A stretch of DNA of 64,000 nt. It comes from Oecophyllibacter saccharovorans. Lineage in GTDB: Bacteria > Pseudomonadota > Alphaproteobacteria > Acetobacterales > Acetobacteraceae. The translations under genes were made by a program, and so were the position numbers. The DNA is taken from the NCBI RefSeq assembly GCF_006542375.1, contig NZ_CP038143.1, positions 1,054,001-1,118,000 on the forward strand, in the 5' to 3' direction. Below, piece by piece: positions 9,018-17,796 of the stretch; position 1 is the first letter of the stretch; each line of letters opens with the position of its first letter. The notes below the pieces were generated by a model. The model was not told the origin of the DNA, searched no databases, and was given only the letters and a program-made list of their open reading frames with translations.

Positions 9018-9317
9018 GATCCAATAGATAGTTTGTCTGCCGCACCGCGCAAACCCGTCCGTGGGGCATCTTTTCTTCCGGAGGGGGTTGAGCAGCCGGA
9101 TAGGGATCTGCACGAAGACCTGCTTGCTGCAGATGGCTTCTGCGGGAATGGTTGACACACCGACCGGCCGGCTGTTCCCTTGAGTGGAACCGTGGAGATG
9201 CGGATCGGAAGTTTCCCGCCTTCCGCATGGCTCGACGAACTTTCGTTAGTGAGGGACGCGCCTGAGGGAACGTTTCTCAGATTGAGTGATTGTTGAATAC
9301 CAGCAAGGAGAATTGCC
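9018..9317. promoter_or_regulatory. oxyR-ahpC divergent control region
   Basis: 300 bases without a gene that must hold the oxyR and ahpC promoters. TTGACA lies at 9152-9157 on the plus strand but lacks a good -10 at 17 bases, as often at activator-dependent promoters. A hairpin CGGAAG-tttcccgc-CTTCCG lies at 9206-9225. The ATAG-rich stretch at 9025-9032, next to the oxyR start, only partly fits an OxyR half-site, so no box is called. Confidence 0.5.
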
Positions 9318-9884
9318 ATGCCGATGATCGGCTCTGAAATCAAACCCTTCAACGTCCAGGCTTTCCAGATCGACAAGTTCCTGGAAGTGAGCGACAATGA
9401 CCTGCGCGGCAAATGGTCCGTCCTGTTCTTCTACCCGGCCGACTTCACCTTTGTCTGCCCGACCGAGCTCGAGGACCTGGCCGACCATTACAAGGACTTC
9501 CAGAAGCTGGGCGTGCAGCTTTTCTCGGTTTCCACCGACAAGAAGTTCTCCCACAAGGCCTGGCACGATACTTCCGAAGCCATCAAGAAGATCCAGTTCG
9601 TCATGATCGCTGACCCCTCTGGCACGCTCTGCCGCGATTTCGGCGTGCTGATCGAAAATGAGGACTGGATGGCAGAACGCGCCACCTTCGTCATCGATCC
9701 GGAAGGCCGCATCCAGTACATCGAGACGACTTCCGGCGGCGTGGGCCGCAGCGCAACGCAGCTGCTGAGCAAGATCGAGGCTGCGCAGTACGTGGCCAGC
9801 CATCCGGGCCAGGTCTGCCCGGCCGCGTGGAAAGAGGGCGAAAAGACCCTGACGCCGTCTCTGGACCTCGTCGGCAAGATCTGA
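9318..9884 (+). CDS. ahpC: Alkyl hydroperoxide reductase C (2-Cys peroxiredoxin)
   Basis: Cytoplasmic peroxidase of 188 residues that reduces hydrogen peroxide and organic peroxides. The peroxidatic cysteine is C47 in FTFVCPTE and the resolving cysteine is C167 in HPGQVCPAAW, the standard AhpC/Prx1 arrangement. ATG 9318 follows AAGGAG at a spacing of seven. It is reduced by AhpF, encoded next, and is very likely activated by the divergent OxyR. A terminator separates it from ahpF, so it can be made in excess. Confidence 0.97.
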   Translation: MPMIGSEIKPFNVQAFQIDKFLEVSDNDLRGKWSVLFFYPADFTFVCPTELEDLADHYKDFQKLGVQLFSVSTDKKFSHKAWHDTSEAIKKIQFVMIADPSGTLCRDFGVLIENEDWMAERATFVIDPEGRIQYIETTSGGVGRSATQLLSKIEAAQYVASHPGQVCPAAWKEGEKTLTPSLDLVGKI

Positions 9885-9951
9885 GGTCAGGCCCGGTTCA
9901 GCACCGGCGCTGGCATGACCGGCCAGGAATTTCTGCCGGAATGCCAAAATG

Positions 9952-9986
9952 AAAAAGGGGCGGTCCGACCGGGATCGCCCCTTTTT
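9952..9986. terminator. Bidirectional terminator between ahpC and ahpF
   Basis: AAAAA, then a 10-bp stem (GGGGCGGTCC with GGATCGCCCC, one G-T pair), a five-base loop, then TTTTT. It should cut most ahpC transcripts before ahpF and so set an AhpC excess over AhpF. Confidence 0.85.
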
Positions 9987-10033
9987 GTTTCCAGTTTCAA
10001 CGCTTTAACTTCAGAATTCCAGAGGTGATTTTA

Positions 10034-11623
10034 ATGTCGAAACCCCTTCTTGACGACCAGCTCAAAGAGCAGCTGCGCGGTTATCTGAAGCTCCTCAAGG
10101 ATGATGTCCTGCTCGAGTCGACGCTCGATTCGAGTGAAGCCTCCCAGGAGATCAACACCCTTCTGACCGGAATTGCCGATCTGTCTGACAAGGTCAGCTA
10201 TAGCGATAAGGGCACTGCCGAGCTGAAGCCTTCCTTTCAGATCCGCCGCGTTAATTCCGACGTGCAGGTCGGCTTTGCCGGCCTTCCGCTGGGCCATGAA
10301 TTCCCTTCGCTTGTCCTGGCGCTGCTGCAGGTCGGCGGTCACCCGCCCAAGATTCCCGAGCCCCAGCTCGAGCAGATCAGGAATCTGAAAGGCGATCACG
10401 CGTTTCAGATCATCTTCTCGATGACCTGCAACAACTGCCCGGACGTGGTGCAGGCCTTCAATGCGATCAGCGTCATCAATCCTGATATTCAGGTCATGTC
10501 GATTGACGGGGCGCAGTTCCCAGAGCTCGTGAAAAAATACGACGTCCGTTCGGTGCCGCAGGTTTTCCAGAACGGCAAGCTTTTCTCGGTGGGGCGCATT
10601 GACCTGTCAGATATCCTGGCCAAGCTCGACAAGGCAGGCAGCGCCAAGGTCGCCCAGGCCCGTGTGGCGGAGCTCAATGCTGAAAAGCCCTACGACACCC
10701 TGATCGTGGGCCAGGGCCCGGCAGGCTGTGCGGCTGCCATCTACACGGCGCGCAAGGGCCTGCGCACCGGTCTGATCGGTGAGCGTTTCGGCGGCCAGAT
10801 CATGGACACGGCCGAGATCGACAACTTCATCTCCGTGCCCAAGACGGAAGGCGCGATCCTGGGGCGCCACCTGGAAGAGCATGTCAAGGATTACCCGGTC
10901 GACATCATCAATGACCAACGCGTCGACAAGCTGGTGCCCGCGGTTGAGAAGGGCGGCCTGCATGAAGTGCATCTCGCCAATGGCGCGCACCTCAAGGCCC
11001 GCACTGTCATCGCGGCCACCGGGGCGCGCTGGCGCCAGCTGGGCATTGAGGGCGAGGATGAATACCGCACCCGTGGCGTTGCCTACTGCCCGCATTGCGA
11101 CGGCCCCTTCTTCAAGGGTCAGCCGGTTGCGGTGGCCGGTGGCGGCAACAGCGGCGTGGAAGCGGCGATCGATCTCGCCAATCTGGCCTCGCATGTCACC
11201 CTGCTGCAGTATGATGACAAGCTGACCGCCGATGAGGTGCTGCAGAAGAAGCTTGCCACGCTGCCGAACGTGACCATCGTGCTGAATGCGGCCACCCAGA
11301 AGATCGTGGGCGACGGCAAGAAAATGACCGGCCTGACCTGGAAGGACCGCAAGGACGGCAGCGAGCACACGCTGGATGTGAATGCGATTTTCGTCCAGAT
11401 CGGCCTGTTGCCCAACAGCGCCTGGCTTGAAGGCACGGTGGATCTTTCCCCGGCGCGGGAAATCGTGACGAATGACCGCAACGAAACCTCGGTCCCGGGC
11501 GTGTTCGGTGCCGGCGATGTCACGACCGAGCCCTACAAGCAGATCATTATCGCCATGGGCAGCGGCGCAATCGCAGCCCTGGCCGCCTTCGACTACCTGA
11601 TCCGAGTTCCCAACGCGGAGTGA
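10034..11623 (+). CDS. ahpF: Alkyl hydroperoxide reductase subunit F
   Basis: FAD- and NADH-dependent disulfide reductase of 529 residues that recycles AhpC. The N-terminal double thioredoxin fold has its active site C132-NN-C135; the C-terminal part is thioredoxin-reductase-like with a GQGPAGCAAA dinucleotide motif, CPHCDGP near residue 346, an NADH motif GGGNSGVEAA and the closing GVFGAGD segment. ATG 10034 is preceded by AGAGGTG, which itself contains an in-frame GTG (10025) that I reject as the start. Positions of both CxxC pairs match E. coli AhpF (129/132 and 345/348). Confidence 0.97.
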   Translation: MSKPLLDDQLKEQLRGYLKLLKDDVLLESTLDSSEASQEINTLLTGIADLSDKVSYSDKGTAELKPSFQIRRVNSDVQVGFAGLPLGHEFPSLVLALLQVGGHPPKIPEPQLEQIRNLKGDHAFQIIFSMTCNNCPDVVQAFNAISVINPDIQVMSIDGAQFPELVKKYDVRSVPQVFQNGKLFSVGRIDLSDILAKLDKAGSAKVAQARVAELNAEKPYDTLIVGQGPAGCAAAIYTARKGLRTGLIGERFGGQIMDTAEIDNFISVPKTEGAILGRHLEEHVKDYPVDIINDQRVDKLVPAVEKGGLHEVHLANGAHLKARTVIAATGARWRQLGIEGEDEYRTRGVAYCPHCDGPFFKGQPVAVAGGGNSGVEAAIDLANLASHVTLLQYDDKLTADEVLQKKLATLPNVTIVLNAATQKIVGDGKKMTGLTWKDRKDGSEHTLDVNAIFVQIGLLPNSAWLEGTVDLSPAREIVTNDRNETSVPGVFGAGDVTTEPYKQIIIAMGSGAIAALAAFDYLIRVPNAE

Positions 11624-11632
11624 CCACCCCCG

Positions 11633-11663
11633 GGGCGGGATGACCAAGCGCGTCCTCCCGCCC
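11633..11663. terminator. Hairpin just after ahpF
   Basis: GGGCGGGA and TCCCGCCC form an 8-bp GC-rich stem with a 15-base loop, nine bases after the ahpF stop. There is no U-tract, so it may be a weak terminator or an mRNA 3'-end stabiliser. Confidence 0.4.
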
Positions 11664-11738
11664 TAACGCGAGATTTCAGCGGCTGCGGAGACATGCCGGC
11701 TGAAAGAAGCGGATTCAATTTACAGGAAGCGGGAAACA

Positions 11739-11813
<75 letters not shown>

Positions 11814-12237
11814 CAATGTGGTAGGGGGCAGCATATACCCAAACTCCTCCCGCCATGCAACTCCCGCGGCGGTCTGGATAAAGGAACCGCGCAGAACCGG
11901 CAGAATATGAAACCATGTTCATTTTCTCCCGCTTCCTGTAAATTGAACCCGTGAAAATCTGCTTTGTAACCCCTGCCGGTCTCCGGCAATCGCTGTTTTG
12001 CGCGTCTTTTATGCCTGGTCGGTGTTCCGTCCGGGCTCTTGGGACATATCTGTCATGGCGCGCGGAAAGATCAAGGGCTTCTTGGCCTGCGCGTTCAGCT
12101 TTGAATGAGCTGTCGTGTTAAGAAAGCATCATTTTCATACCGGCCTGTGGAGCCTGCGTTCCTGTCGTGCCCGGAGCGGCACCCCGGATGGGAATGAAGG
12201 ACATGGCGCGGAGCCCCTGCGGGTGGTGACAGGGGTG
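11814..12237. other. Intergenic region between tRNA-Thr and pqiA
   Basis: Holds the tRNA-Thr promoter, the right arm of the inverted repeat and the presumed pqiA promoter. The pqiA frame is open from GTG 12115, but the stretch 12115-12237 codes for an Arg/His-rich sequence that does not look like PqiA. Confidence 0.5.
11832..11860 (-). promoter_or_regulatory. Promoter of tRNA-Thr
   Basis: On the minus strand TTGCAT (11855-11860), a 17-base spacer, and TATATG (11832-11837). Transcription would start near 11825, about 12 bases before the tRNA. Confidence 0.7.
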
Positions 12238-13698
12238 ATGGAATGCCCGACCTGCGGGCTGTTTCAGCGCATTCCCACTCTGGCAGGGGGGCAGGTGGCG
12301 GAATGCTGCCGTTGCGGGGCTCAGCTTGAGCGCCGCCGCGGCACGACGCTGATCTCCACTCCCCTGGCCTTCTGCATAGCGTCCCTGGCTTTCTATCTCG
12401 CTCTGCTGGTCAGCGCGTTGATGACGCTTAACGTGCATGGGCGCCAGAACACCATCTCCATCCATAGCGGGCCCATCGAACTCGTTCATCAGGGCTTGGG
12501 CATCGTGGCCACGGTGGTCGCGAGCTGCACGATTCTTCTCCCCGGCCTCGTGCTGGGGATGATGCTGCTCATTCTCTATGCGGGCTCGCGGCCGGAATTG
12601 CCGCGCTGGATCTGCCCCGTGCTGGCCTGGTACGAACGCCTGCGGCCCTGGTCGATGATCGAGGTCTACGTGATCGGGTTGCTGGTGGCGTATTCCAAGC
12701 TGGTCGATCTCGCCATTGTGAATCTGCATGCCGGCACTTTTCTCGTCGGCGCGCTGATGTTCACGATGGCGGCACTGGATTCCACTTTTGACGCTGAGAT
12801 GATCTGGGCGCATGGCAGCATCCGCTCGCTTCCCGGCCTCACCAGCTATGATGCAACACGCCGTCCGCTGCCGCCCTCTCAGAACATGCTGGCCTGTTCC
12901 ACCTGTCAGCTGGTTCTGCTGTCAGAGGCCCCGGTGCCTGATCAGGCCGATATGGGCGACTGCCCGCGCTGCGGGCAGATTCTGCGCCGTCGCAAGCTCG
13001 ACAGCGTCCAGGCGACCCTCAGCTTTCTCATCTCTGCTTTCCTGTTCTACATCCCGGCCAATCTCCTGCCTGTGATGACTGTGGTGTGGATGGGCAAGGG
13101 GGCGCCCAGCACGATCATGGGCGGCGTGTTCGAGTTGTGGCGATCGGGACTGTATTTTCTGGCGGTGCTGGTGCTGTTTGCCAGTATCACCCTGCCTTGT
13201 CTTAAAATTGTGTCACTTTCGGCGATGCTGTATTGTGAATGGCGCAGGAAGGCCTGGCATCTGGTGGGGATGTCGAAGCTTTACCGCGTCGTGGTGCTGA
13301 TCGGTCGCTGGTCGATGATCGACGTGTTCATGGTGTCCATCCTCGTCGGCGTGGTGCGGTTCGCCTTTCTGTCGCATGTCAATGCCGATACGGGGGTCGT
13401 GTTCTTCATGCTCGTCGTCATCCTGACGATCTTTGCTGCGGATGTTTATGACCCGCGCGGTCTGTGGGATGCGGTGGGGCTGAATGCGTTTCAGCCCGTT
13501 CATCCCGTGGCCGGTGATCCGGGTGAAGGCGGCCTGCAAAAAGAAGGGCATGTGGCAATCTGTCGACCGGAGAGACGCTGGTCGATTTTACCGAAACCTC
13601 GCGCCCGCCAGGGGCAGGTCTACAAGTCTCAACCCCATAAGCCGGGACAGGCGGGCACATTCCGCCTGCCTGCAGGGGACAGGAAGGGATGCGCGTGA
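12238..13698 (+). CDS. pqiA: Paraquat-inducible protein A, inner-membrane component of the Pqi lipid transport system
   Basis: Membrane protein of about 486 residues with two repeats, each beginning with a zinc-ribbon-like pair of CxxC motifs (C3/C6 with C23/C26, and CSTC with CPRC in the second half) followed by four hydrophobic segments. This tandem PqiA-domain layout is that of E. coli PqiA, which partners the PqiB MCE tunnel. The start is uncertain: ATG 12238 gives MECPTCG, the usual PqiA beginning; GTG 12223 and GTG 12115 are alternatives. The C-terminus has an extra hydrophilic tail of about 60 residues. It overlaps pqiB by ten bases. Confidence 0.9.
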   Translation: MECPTCGLFQRIPTLAGGQVAECCRCGAQLERRRGTTLISTPLAFCIASLAFYLALLVSALMTLNVHGRQNTISIHSGPIELVHQGLGIVATVVASCTILLPGLVLGMMLLILYAGSRPELPRWICPVLAWYERLRPWSMIEVYVIGLLVAYSKLVDLAIVNLHAGTFLVGALMFTMAALDSTFDAEMIWAHGSIRSLPGLTSYDATRRPLPPSQNMLACSTCQLVLLSEAPVPDQADMGDCPRCGQILRRRKLDSVQATLSFLISAFLFYIPANLLPVMTVVWMGKGAPSTIMGGVFELWRSGLYFLAVLVLFASITLPCLKIVSLSAMLYCEWRRKAWHLVGMSKLYRVVVLIGRWSMIDVFMVSILVGVVRFAFLSHVNADTGVVFFMLVVILTIFAADVYDPRGLWDAVGLNAFQPVHPVAGDPGEGGLQKEGHVAICRPERRWSILPKPRARQGQVYKSQPHKPGQAGTFRLPAGDRKGCA

Positions 13699-15437
13699 GC
13701 GACGAGAACGAACAGAACCGGCCGGCACAGGGGCAGGCCGGTTCCTCCGGTGACAGGGCCAGTGGGGGAAGAGGGATGAATGAGCACGCACAGCCTGGCC
13801 CTGGCAAAGCGCCTGAAGCGGTGATCCGTCCCACGCGCTTTTCCATCCTGTGGGTTATTCCGGTTCTCGCCATCCTGATCTCCGGCTGGCTTGCCTGGCA
13901 GCATTTTGCCAATACGGGGCCGCGCATCGTCATCGCTTTCGATACCGCTGACGGCATCGTGCCCGGCCAGACCGAGGTCAAGCTCAAAGCGGTTGATCTG
14001 GGGGTGGTCAAGGATGTCACGCTGAGCCCCAACATGTCGCATGTTCTCGTCACGGTGCAGATGAATGCCCGCAGTGCGCCTCTCATGACCACGCATGGGC
14101 GGTTCTGGGTGGTGCGGCCGCGCATCAACGGCGCCAGCATCACCGGGCTCGATACCCTGTTTACCGGGGCTTATATCGCCTTTGATCCCGGCCCGCCCGG
14201 CGGTGAGCGGACCGATCACTTCATCGGTCTGGAAAACCCGCCCGGAATCCGCTCCGACCAGCCTGGGGCGATCTACTGGCTGGTCAGCCCGGAGCTTGAT
14301 TCGCTGGGTCCCGGCTCGCCGGTCTTTTACCGTGACCTGAATGTCGGTGAAGTGGTCGGCTACACCATGCCGCCGGGCGGAGTGGGGCCGATCCTGCTGC
14401 AGGTTTTCGTGCGCGCGCCTTACGACCATTACCTGCGTGCCGACAGCCGCTTCTGGAATGTCTCCGGCATTCAGGTCGGCTTCGGGCCGGGCGGATTGGC
14501 CGTGCGGCTGCAGTCACTGCAAGCACTGTTTTCAGGGGGCGTCGCCTTCGGCGAACCCACGCCGCTGTTCGGTGTCCCGTCCCCGCCGGCCAAGCCCAAT
14601 ACGGTTTTTCGTCTTTACGCTTCCCATACCGAGGCTGACAACACGGCTTACCGCCAGCGCCTGCGGGTGGCCACCTATGTTGATTCCTCGGTGGGCGGCC
14701 TGACCAAGGGCAGCCGCGTGACGATGTTCGGCCTGCAGGTAGGCGTGGTGACGGGTGTGCACATGGACCTTGGGCCTGACGGCCGCCAGCCGCCCCGCGT
14801 CCGGGTGGATATGGTGATCGAGCCGGGCCGGGTGCTGCAGGATGATACTGATTCTACTTCCAAGGATTACGCTCTTCTGGCGGATTTCGTCCATCACGGG
14901 CTGCATGCTTCCGTGCAGAATGTCAGCTTCCTGACCGGCGAATCCATGATTGCCCTGGCATTCACGCATAATGGCAAGCCCGGCCACATGACCTGGCAGG
15001 ATGGTGTGGCCATCGTGCCGAGTGAACCGGGGGGCATGGATGGCGTTCTGCAGTCGGTGTCGTCCATTGCCAACAAGATTTCGGAGATGCCGCTCACCCA
15101 GATCGGCAATCATCTCAACGAGCTGCTTGAGCACAGTGACCAGCGTGTGAAGAGCCCGCAGGTCACCCAGGCGATTGCAGCCTTGCGCGGGTCTCTGGTG
15201 GCGCTCAACAGGTTGCTCGACAATGCGGATGACCATCTGCCCAAACTGATGAACGCTCTGGACAGTACCCTGGCCAGTGCGCGGGTTCTGCTGAACTCCT
15301 ATGGCGGGGACAGTGATTTCCATCATGACCTGCAGGCGCTGGTTATCCAGCTGACCCAGCTGGCGCGGTCGATGCGCCTGACGGCAAATTACATCGACCA
15401 TCATCCCTCAGCCCTGCTGGTAGGCCGTCATGATTGA
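13689..15437 (+). CDS. pqiB: Paraquat-inducible protein B, MCE-domain periplasmic tunnel
   Basis: 582 residues with one N-terminal membrane anchor (about 50-72: ILWVIPVLAILISGWLAW) and then repeated MCE domains; conserved pieces such as ADGIVPGQTEVKLKAVDLGVV and the two later SLGPGSPVFYRDLNVGEVVGY- and GLTKGSRVTMFGLQVGVV-like units mark three copies. The C-terminus is helical (NRLLDNADDHLPKLMNALDS). In E. coli PqiB forms a tube across the periplasm for lipids. ATG 13689 follows AGGAAGGG; ATG 13776 is an alternative start. Operon pqiABC, overlapping both neighbours. Confidence 0.93.
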   Translation: MRVSDENEQNRPAQGQAGSSGDRASGGRGMNEHAQPGPGKAPEAVIRPTRFSILWVIPVLAILISGWLAWQHFANTGPRIVIAFDTADGIVPGQTEVKLKAVDLGVVKDVTLSPNMSHVLVTVQMNARSAPLMTTHGRFWVVRPRINGASITGLDTLFTGAYIAFDPGPPGGERTDHFIGLENPPGIRSDQPGAIYWLVSPELDSLGPGSPVFYRDLNVGEVVGYTMPPGGVGPILLQVFVRAPYDHYLRADSRFWNVSGIQVGFGPGGLAVRLQSLQALFSGGVAFGEPTPLFGVPSPPAKPNTVFRLYASHTEADNTAYRQRLRVATYVDSSVGGLTKGSRVTMFGLQVGVVTGVHMDLGPDGRQPPRVRVDMVIEPGRVLQDDTDSTSKDYALLADFVHHGLHASVQNVSFLTGESMIALAFTHNGKPGHMTWQDGVAIVPSEPGGMDGVLQSVSSIANKISEMPLTQIGNHLNELLEHSDQRVKSPQVTQAIAALRGSLVALNRLLDNADDHLPKLMNALDSTLASARVLLNSYGGDSDFHHDLQALVIQLTQLARSMRLTANYIDHHPSALLVGRHD

Positions 15438-15507
15438 GGGCGTGCCTGAGAGGGTGTGGCGTGTAGGGGCAGCGGCAGGTGAGGCATCAGGAAAGGAAAG
15501 AAGCGCC

Positions 15508-16266
15508 ATGAGCGTGAAAGAGCTTGCCAGAACAGGCGGCATTGCGGGGAAGGGAAGCCGCTCGGGCCCGGGAAGAAGGGCAGGCCTGCTGGGTGCTCTG
15601 GCTCTGACTGCGGCCCTTGGCGGGTGCGGCAGTACGGAGCCGAGCTATTACGGGCTGGTCGTTGCGCCGGGGCAGCCGCAACCATCCCTGCTGGTCACCC
15701 TGCCGCAATACCGGGTGATCGAAGTGCGCATGCCCAGCCTGCCCATGCGCCTGGACCGCGACACGATTGTCATGGGCAGCAAGGATTTCAAGCTCAACCT
15801 GGCCCGGGGCACGAGCTGGAACGAGCCGCCTGCCAACCTGATCGGTGGCACGCTTGTTCAGGACCTGCAGCAACGTCTGCCAGGCAGTGTGGTCTATCTC
15901 CAGGACTCGGCCGTGACCACCCCGCCTCAATCTTATGTGGATCTGAGCATCAACCAGTTTGAATCCCTGCCCGACGGGCGGCCTGTCATCACAGGGATCC
16001 TCTCGATCCGCAAAGGGGGCATTCTGCCTCAGCCTGCCTGCAGCCAGCTGCTGAGATGGTCTTCTCCCCAGCCTGTCAGTACGGCGCAGGCGCTGGTGGC
16101 CGCACTCAGCCAGGGCATGGGTTATGTTGCCGACCAGGCGATTGTTGCCCTGCGCGGCCTGAACAGCTGCCCCAGCACGGGAAGCACCAAGCCGGTATCG
16201 GAGCTGCAGAAGGCGCTTACACAGGCCGTTCAGGTCACGACAGCCGCTTCAGAACCCGGCAACTGA
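15508..16266 (+). CDS. pqiC: PqiC-like outer-membrane lipoprotein (ABC-type auxiliary family)
   Basis: Predicted lipoprotein of 252 residues. A basic N-terminus and hydrophobic stretch end in the lipobox AALGGC (C40). The mature part matches the PqiC/YmbA family: YYGLVV at the start, VRMPSLPMRLDRDTIVM, and RGTSWNEPPANLIGGTLVQDL. PqiC anchors the PqiB tube to the outer membrane. I prefer ATG 15508, which follows AGGAAAGGAAAG; ATG 15430, overlapping pqiB, would give an unusually long 65-residue leader. Confidence 0.85.
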   Translation: MSVKELARTGGIAGKGSRSGPGRRAGLLGALALTAALGGCGSTEPSYYGLVVAPGQPQPSLLVTLPQYRVIEVRMPSLPMRLDRDTIVMGSKDFKLNLARGTSWNEPPANLIGGTLVQDLQQRLPGSVVYLQDSAVTTPPQSYVDLSINQFESLPDGRPVITGILSIRKGGILPQPACSQLLRWSSPQPVSTAQALVAALSQGMGYVADQAIVALRGLNSCPSTGSTKPVSELQKALTQAVQVTTAASEPGN

Positions 16267-16275
16267 TTGCCGTTC

Positions 16276-17190
16276 ATGGATGCGCCGGTAGCGAAGTCAG
16301 CGCCTCTTCCGCCTGATCCCTGCGGAAACTGCCCGGAGAGCGTGCCACCTGTTGCGGTGGAAGTAGGGTTTCTGCATGTGGGTCCCCAAGGGCAAGGCCG
16401 GCCTGAAAGGCGCTGCATTGCAACCGAAACCCCAGTGCAGATCGTCTTCAATGGCGTGCTGCCTTATGCGGTGATGATGGTCACACCGGCTGATCTGGAA
16501 GACTTCGCGCGTGGCTTCGTGCTGAGTGAGCGGCTGCTGGAAAGCCCTGAAGAGCTCAGCGCCTGCCGGATTGAGCGGGAAGGGGAAAACGTCATCCTGC
16601 AGCTGACAGTGGCGCAGGCTCCGTTCAGGCGTCTGCTCCTGCGCCGTGGCGAAGGCCGCAGCCTGAGCGGGCGGACGGGATGCGGCGTCTGTGGCCTGGA
16701 GACCACCGATCTGCTGGATGCCCCTCTGCCACCGGTGCCGGCGGGTGGCAGTTTCACTTTGGCGGCGATCCGGCGCGGGTTGAGAGATCTGCGTGCCAGC
16801 CAGGTGATGAATGCGGAGGTCAGGATGCTGCATGCCGCAGCCTGGACGGACCGGGAGGGGAAAATTCTTCTGGTGCGGGAAGATGTCGGGCGGCACAATG
16901 CACTCGACAAGCTCATCGGGGCGCTGCAACGGGCAGAACTCGATCCGGCGGAAGGGATATGCCTGCTGACCAGTCGCTGTTCTTTTGAAATGGCCCAGAA
17001 AGCCGTTCTGGCCGGTATGCGCTGTCTCGTGGCGGTTTCCGCGCCTACAGCCCGTGCTGTAACAGTGGCGCGACAGGCCGGGCTGACGCTCGTTGCCCAG
17101 GCGCGTGAGGAGGGGCAGAACATTTTCTGCGGCTCCGAACGGCTGAGTGACCTCCGACTGGCAGCTCCCCCGTCTCCGCAATGTGAGTGA
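16276..17190 (+). CDS. fdhD: Formate dehydrogenase accessory sulfurtransferase FdhD
   Basis: Cytoplasmic protein of about 304 residues. FdhD takes sulfur from IscS and sulfurates the molybdenum cofactor of formate dehydrogenases. The sulfur-carrying CxxC is visible as GCGVCG (C136/C139), with other family landmarks ETPVQIVFNG, DLEDFARGFVLSE, REDVGRHNALDKLIG and LLTSRCSFEMAQKA. ATG 16276 lies nine bases after the pqiC stop; no strong ribosome site, so coupling with pqiC is likely. No formate dehydrogenase lies in the window. Its downstream neighbour is a nitrate-reductase-associated protein, suggesting a role in maturing another Moco enzyme. Confidence 0.94.
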   Translation: MDAPVAKSAPLPPDPCGNCPESVPPVAVEVGFLHVGPQGQGRPERRCIATETPVQIVFNGVLPYAVMMVTPADLEDFARGFVLSERLLESPEELSACRIEREGENVILQLTVAQAPFRRLLLRRGEGRSLSGRTGCGVCGLETTDLLDAPLPPVPAGGSFTLAAIRRGLRDLRASQVMNAEVRMLHAAAWTDREGKILLVREDVGRHNALDKLIGALQRAELDPAEGICLLTSRCSFEMAQKAVLAGMRCLVAVSAPTARAVTVARQAGLTLVAQAREEGQNIFCGSERLSDLRLAAPPSPQCE

Positions 17191-17240
17191 AGCCGGCGGG
17201 CAGGGGCTTTGCCAAAACTTTATTATTGAAGGAGAAAGCC

Positions 17241-17699
17241 TTGATCTTTGATTTCGAGCGTGATTTCGCAGCCTCCCTGCGGTGCATTCCCATGATTGTC
17301 CGCCAGAAGCTCGATCTGGTGAAAATCAAGCTGACCTTGCGCCAGTGGAGCCGTTTCCCTGCTGAGGCCCGTGAAAAACTCGTCGCTCTACCCTGCACCA
17401 CGCCTCAGGAGCAGCAGGCTTATTATGCGCAGGTGGCCAAAGACATCGATGCCTATTGTGACGATGCCCTGCGTCCGCTCGAAAACGTGGATTATGCTGC
17501 CTGGGAAAAACCTGATGCCTGCCCGCCGGATGTGTTGCGCCAGGCGCGTGAAGATGATGTCCCGCCTCCGACAGCCGCGCAATGGGCAGCCTTGCCGCCT
17601 CTCAAGCGTTTCGTTCTGGTCAAGCTGGCCAGCTCCAAACATGAAAACATGAATTTTGTGCCTGCCCTGAAGGAATTCGGGTTGCTGCCTTCAACCTGA
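17241..17699 (+). CDS. Nitrate reductase-associated protein (PF09655 family)
   Basis: 152 residues matching the conserved nitrate-reductase-associated (NarM-like) family: FDFERDFAASLRCIPMIVR near the N-terminus, LRQW, and LPPLKRFVLVKLASSKHENMNF near the C-terminus. In cyanobacteria such a protein is needed for assimilatory nitrate reductase activity. The start is TTG 17241, chosen because AAGGAG lies six bases before it. It follows fdhD by 50 bases and is closed by a strong terminator. Nitrate reductase itself is not in the window, so the partner is unknown. Confidence 0.85.
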   Translation: MIFDFERDFAASLRCIPMIVRQKLDLVKIKLTLRQWSRFPAEAREKLVALPCTTPQEQQAYYAQVAKDIDAYCDDALRPLENVDYAAWEKPDACPPDVLRQAREDDVPPPTAAQWAALPPLKRFVLVKLASSKHENMNFVPALKEFGLLPST

Positions 17700-17724
17700 C
17701 GGGCTCTGTCCCAGGCTCAGCAGC

Positions 17725-17761
17725 AAAAAACCTCGCCCGCAAAAAGGGGCGAGGTTTTTTT
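17725..17761. terminator. Bidirectional terminator between the nitrate-associated gene and nusG
   Basis: AAAAAA, stem CCTCGCCC/GGGCGAGG with an 8-base loop, TTTTTT. It serves the two convergent transcription units. Confidence 0.92.
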
Positions 17762-17796
17762 AGGCACTCCAGCTGGAAAAGCCGGCCGGCTTTGGG

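Noticed and set aside
9025..9040. OxyR box next to oxyR
   Set aside because: Only one ATAG half-site fits; the partner half-sites do not match.
10607..11647. Open frame of 346 codons on the minus strand
   Set aside because: Antisense to ahpF; composition artefact.
12115..12237. N-terminal extension of pqiA
   Set aside because: Arg/His-rich, not PqiA-like, no ribosome site at GTG 12115.
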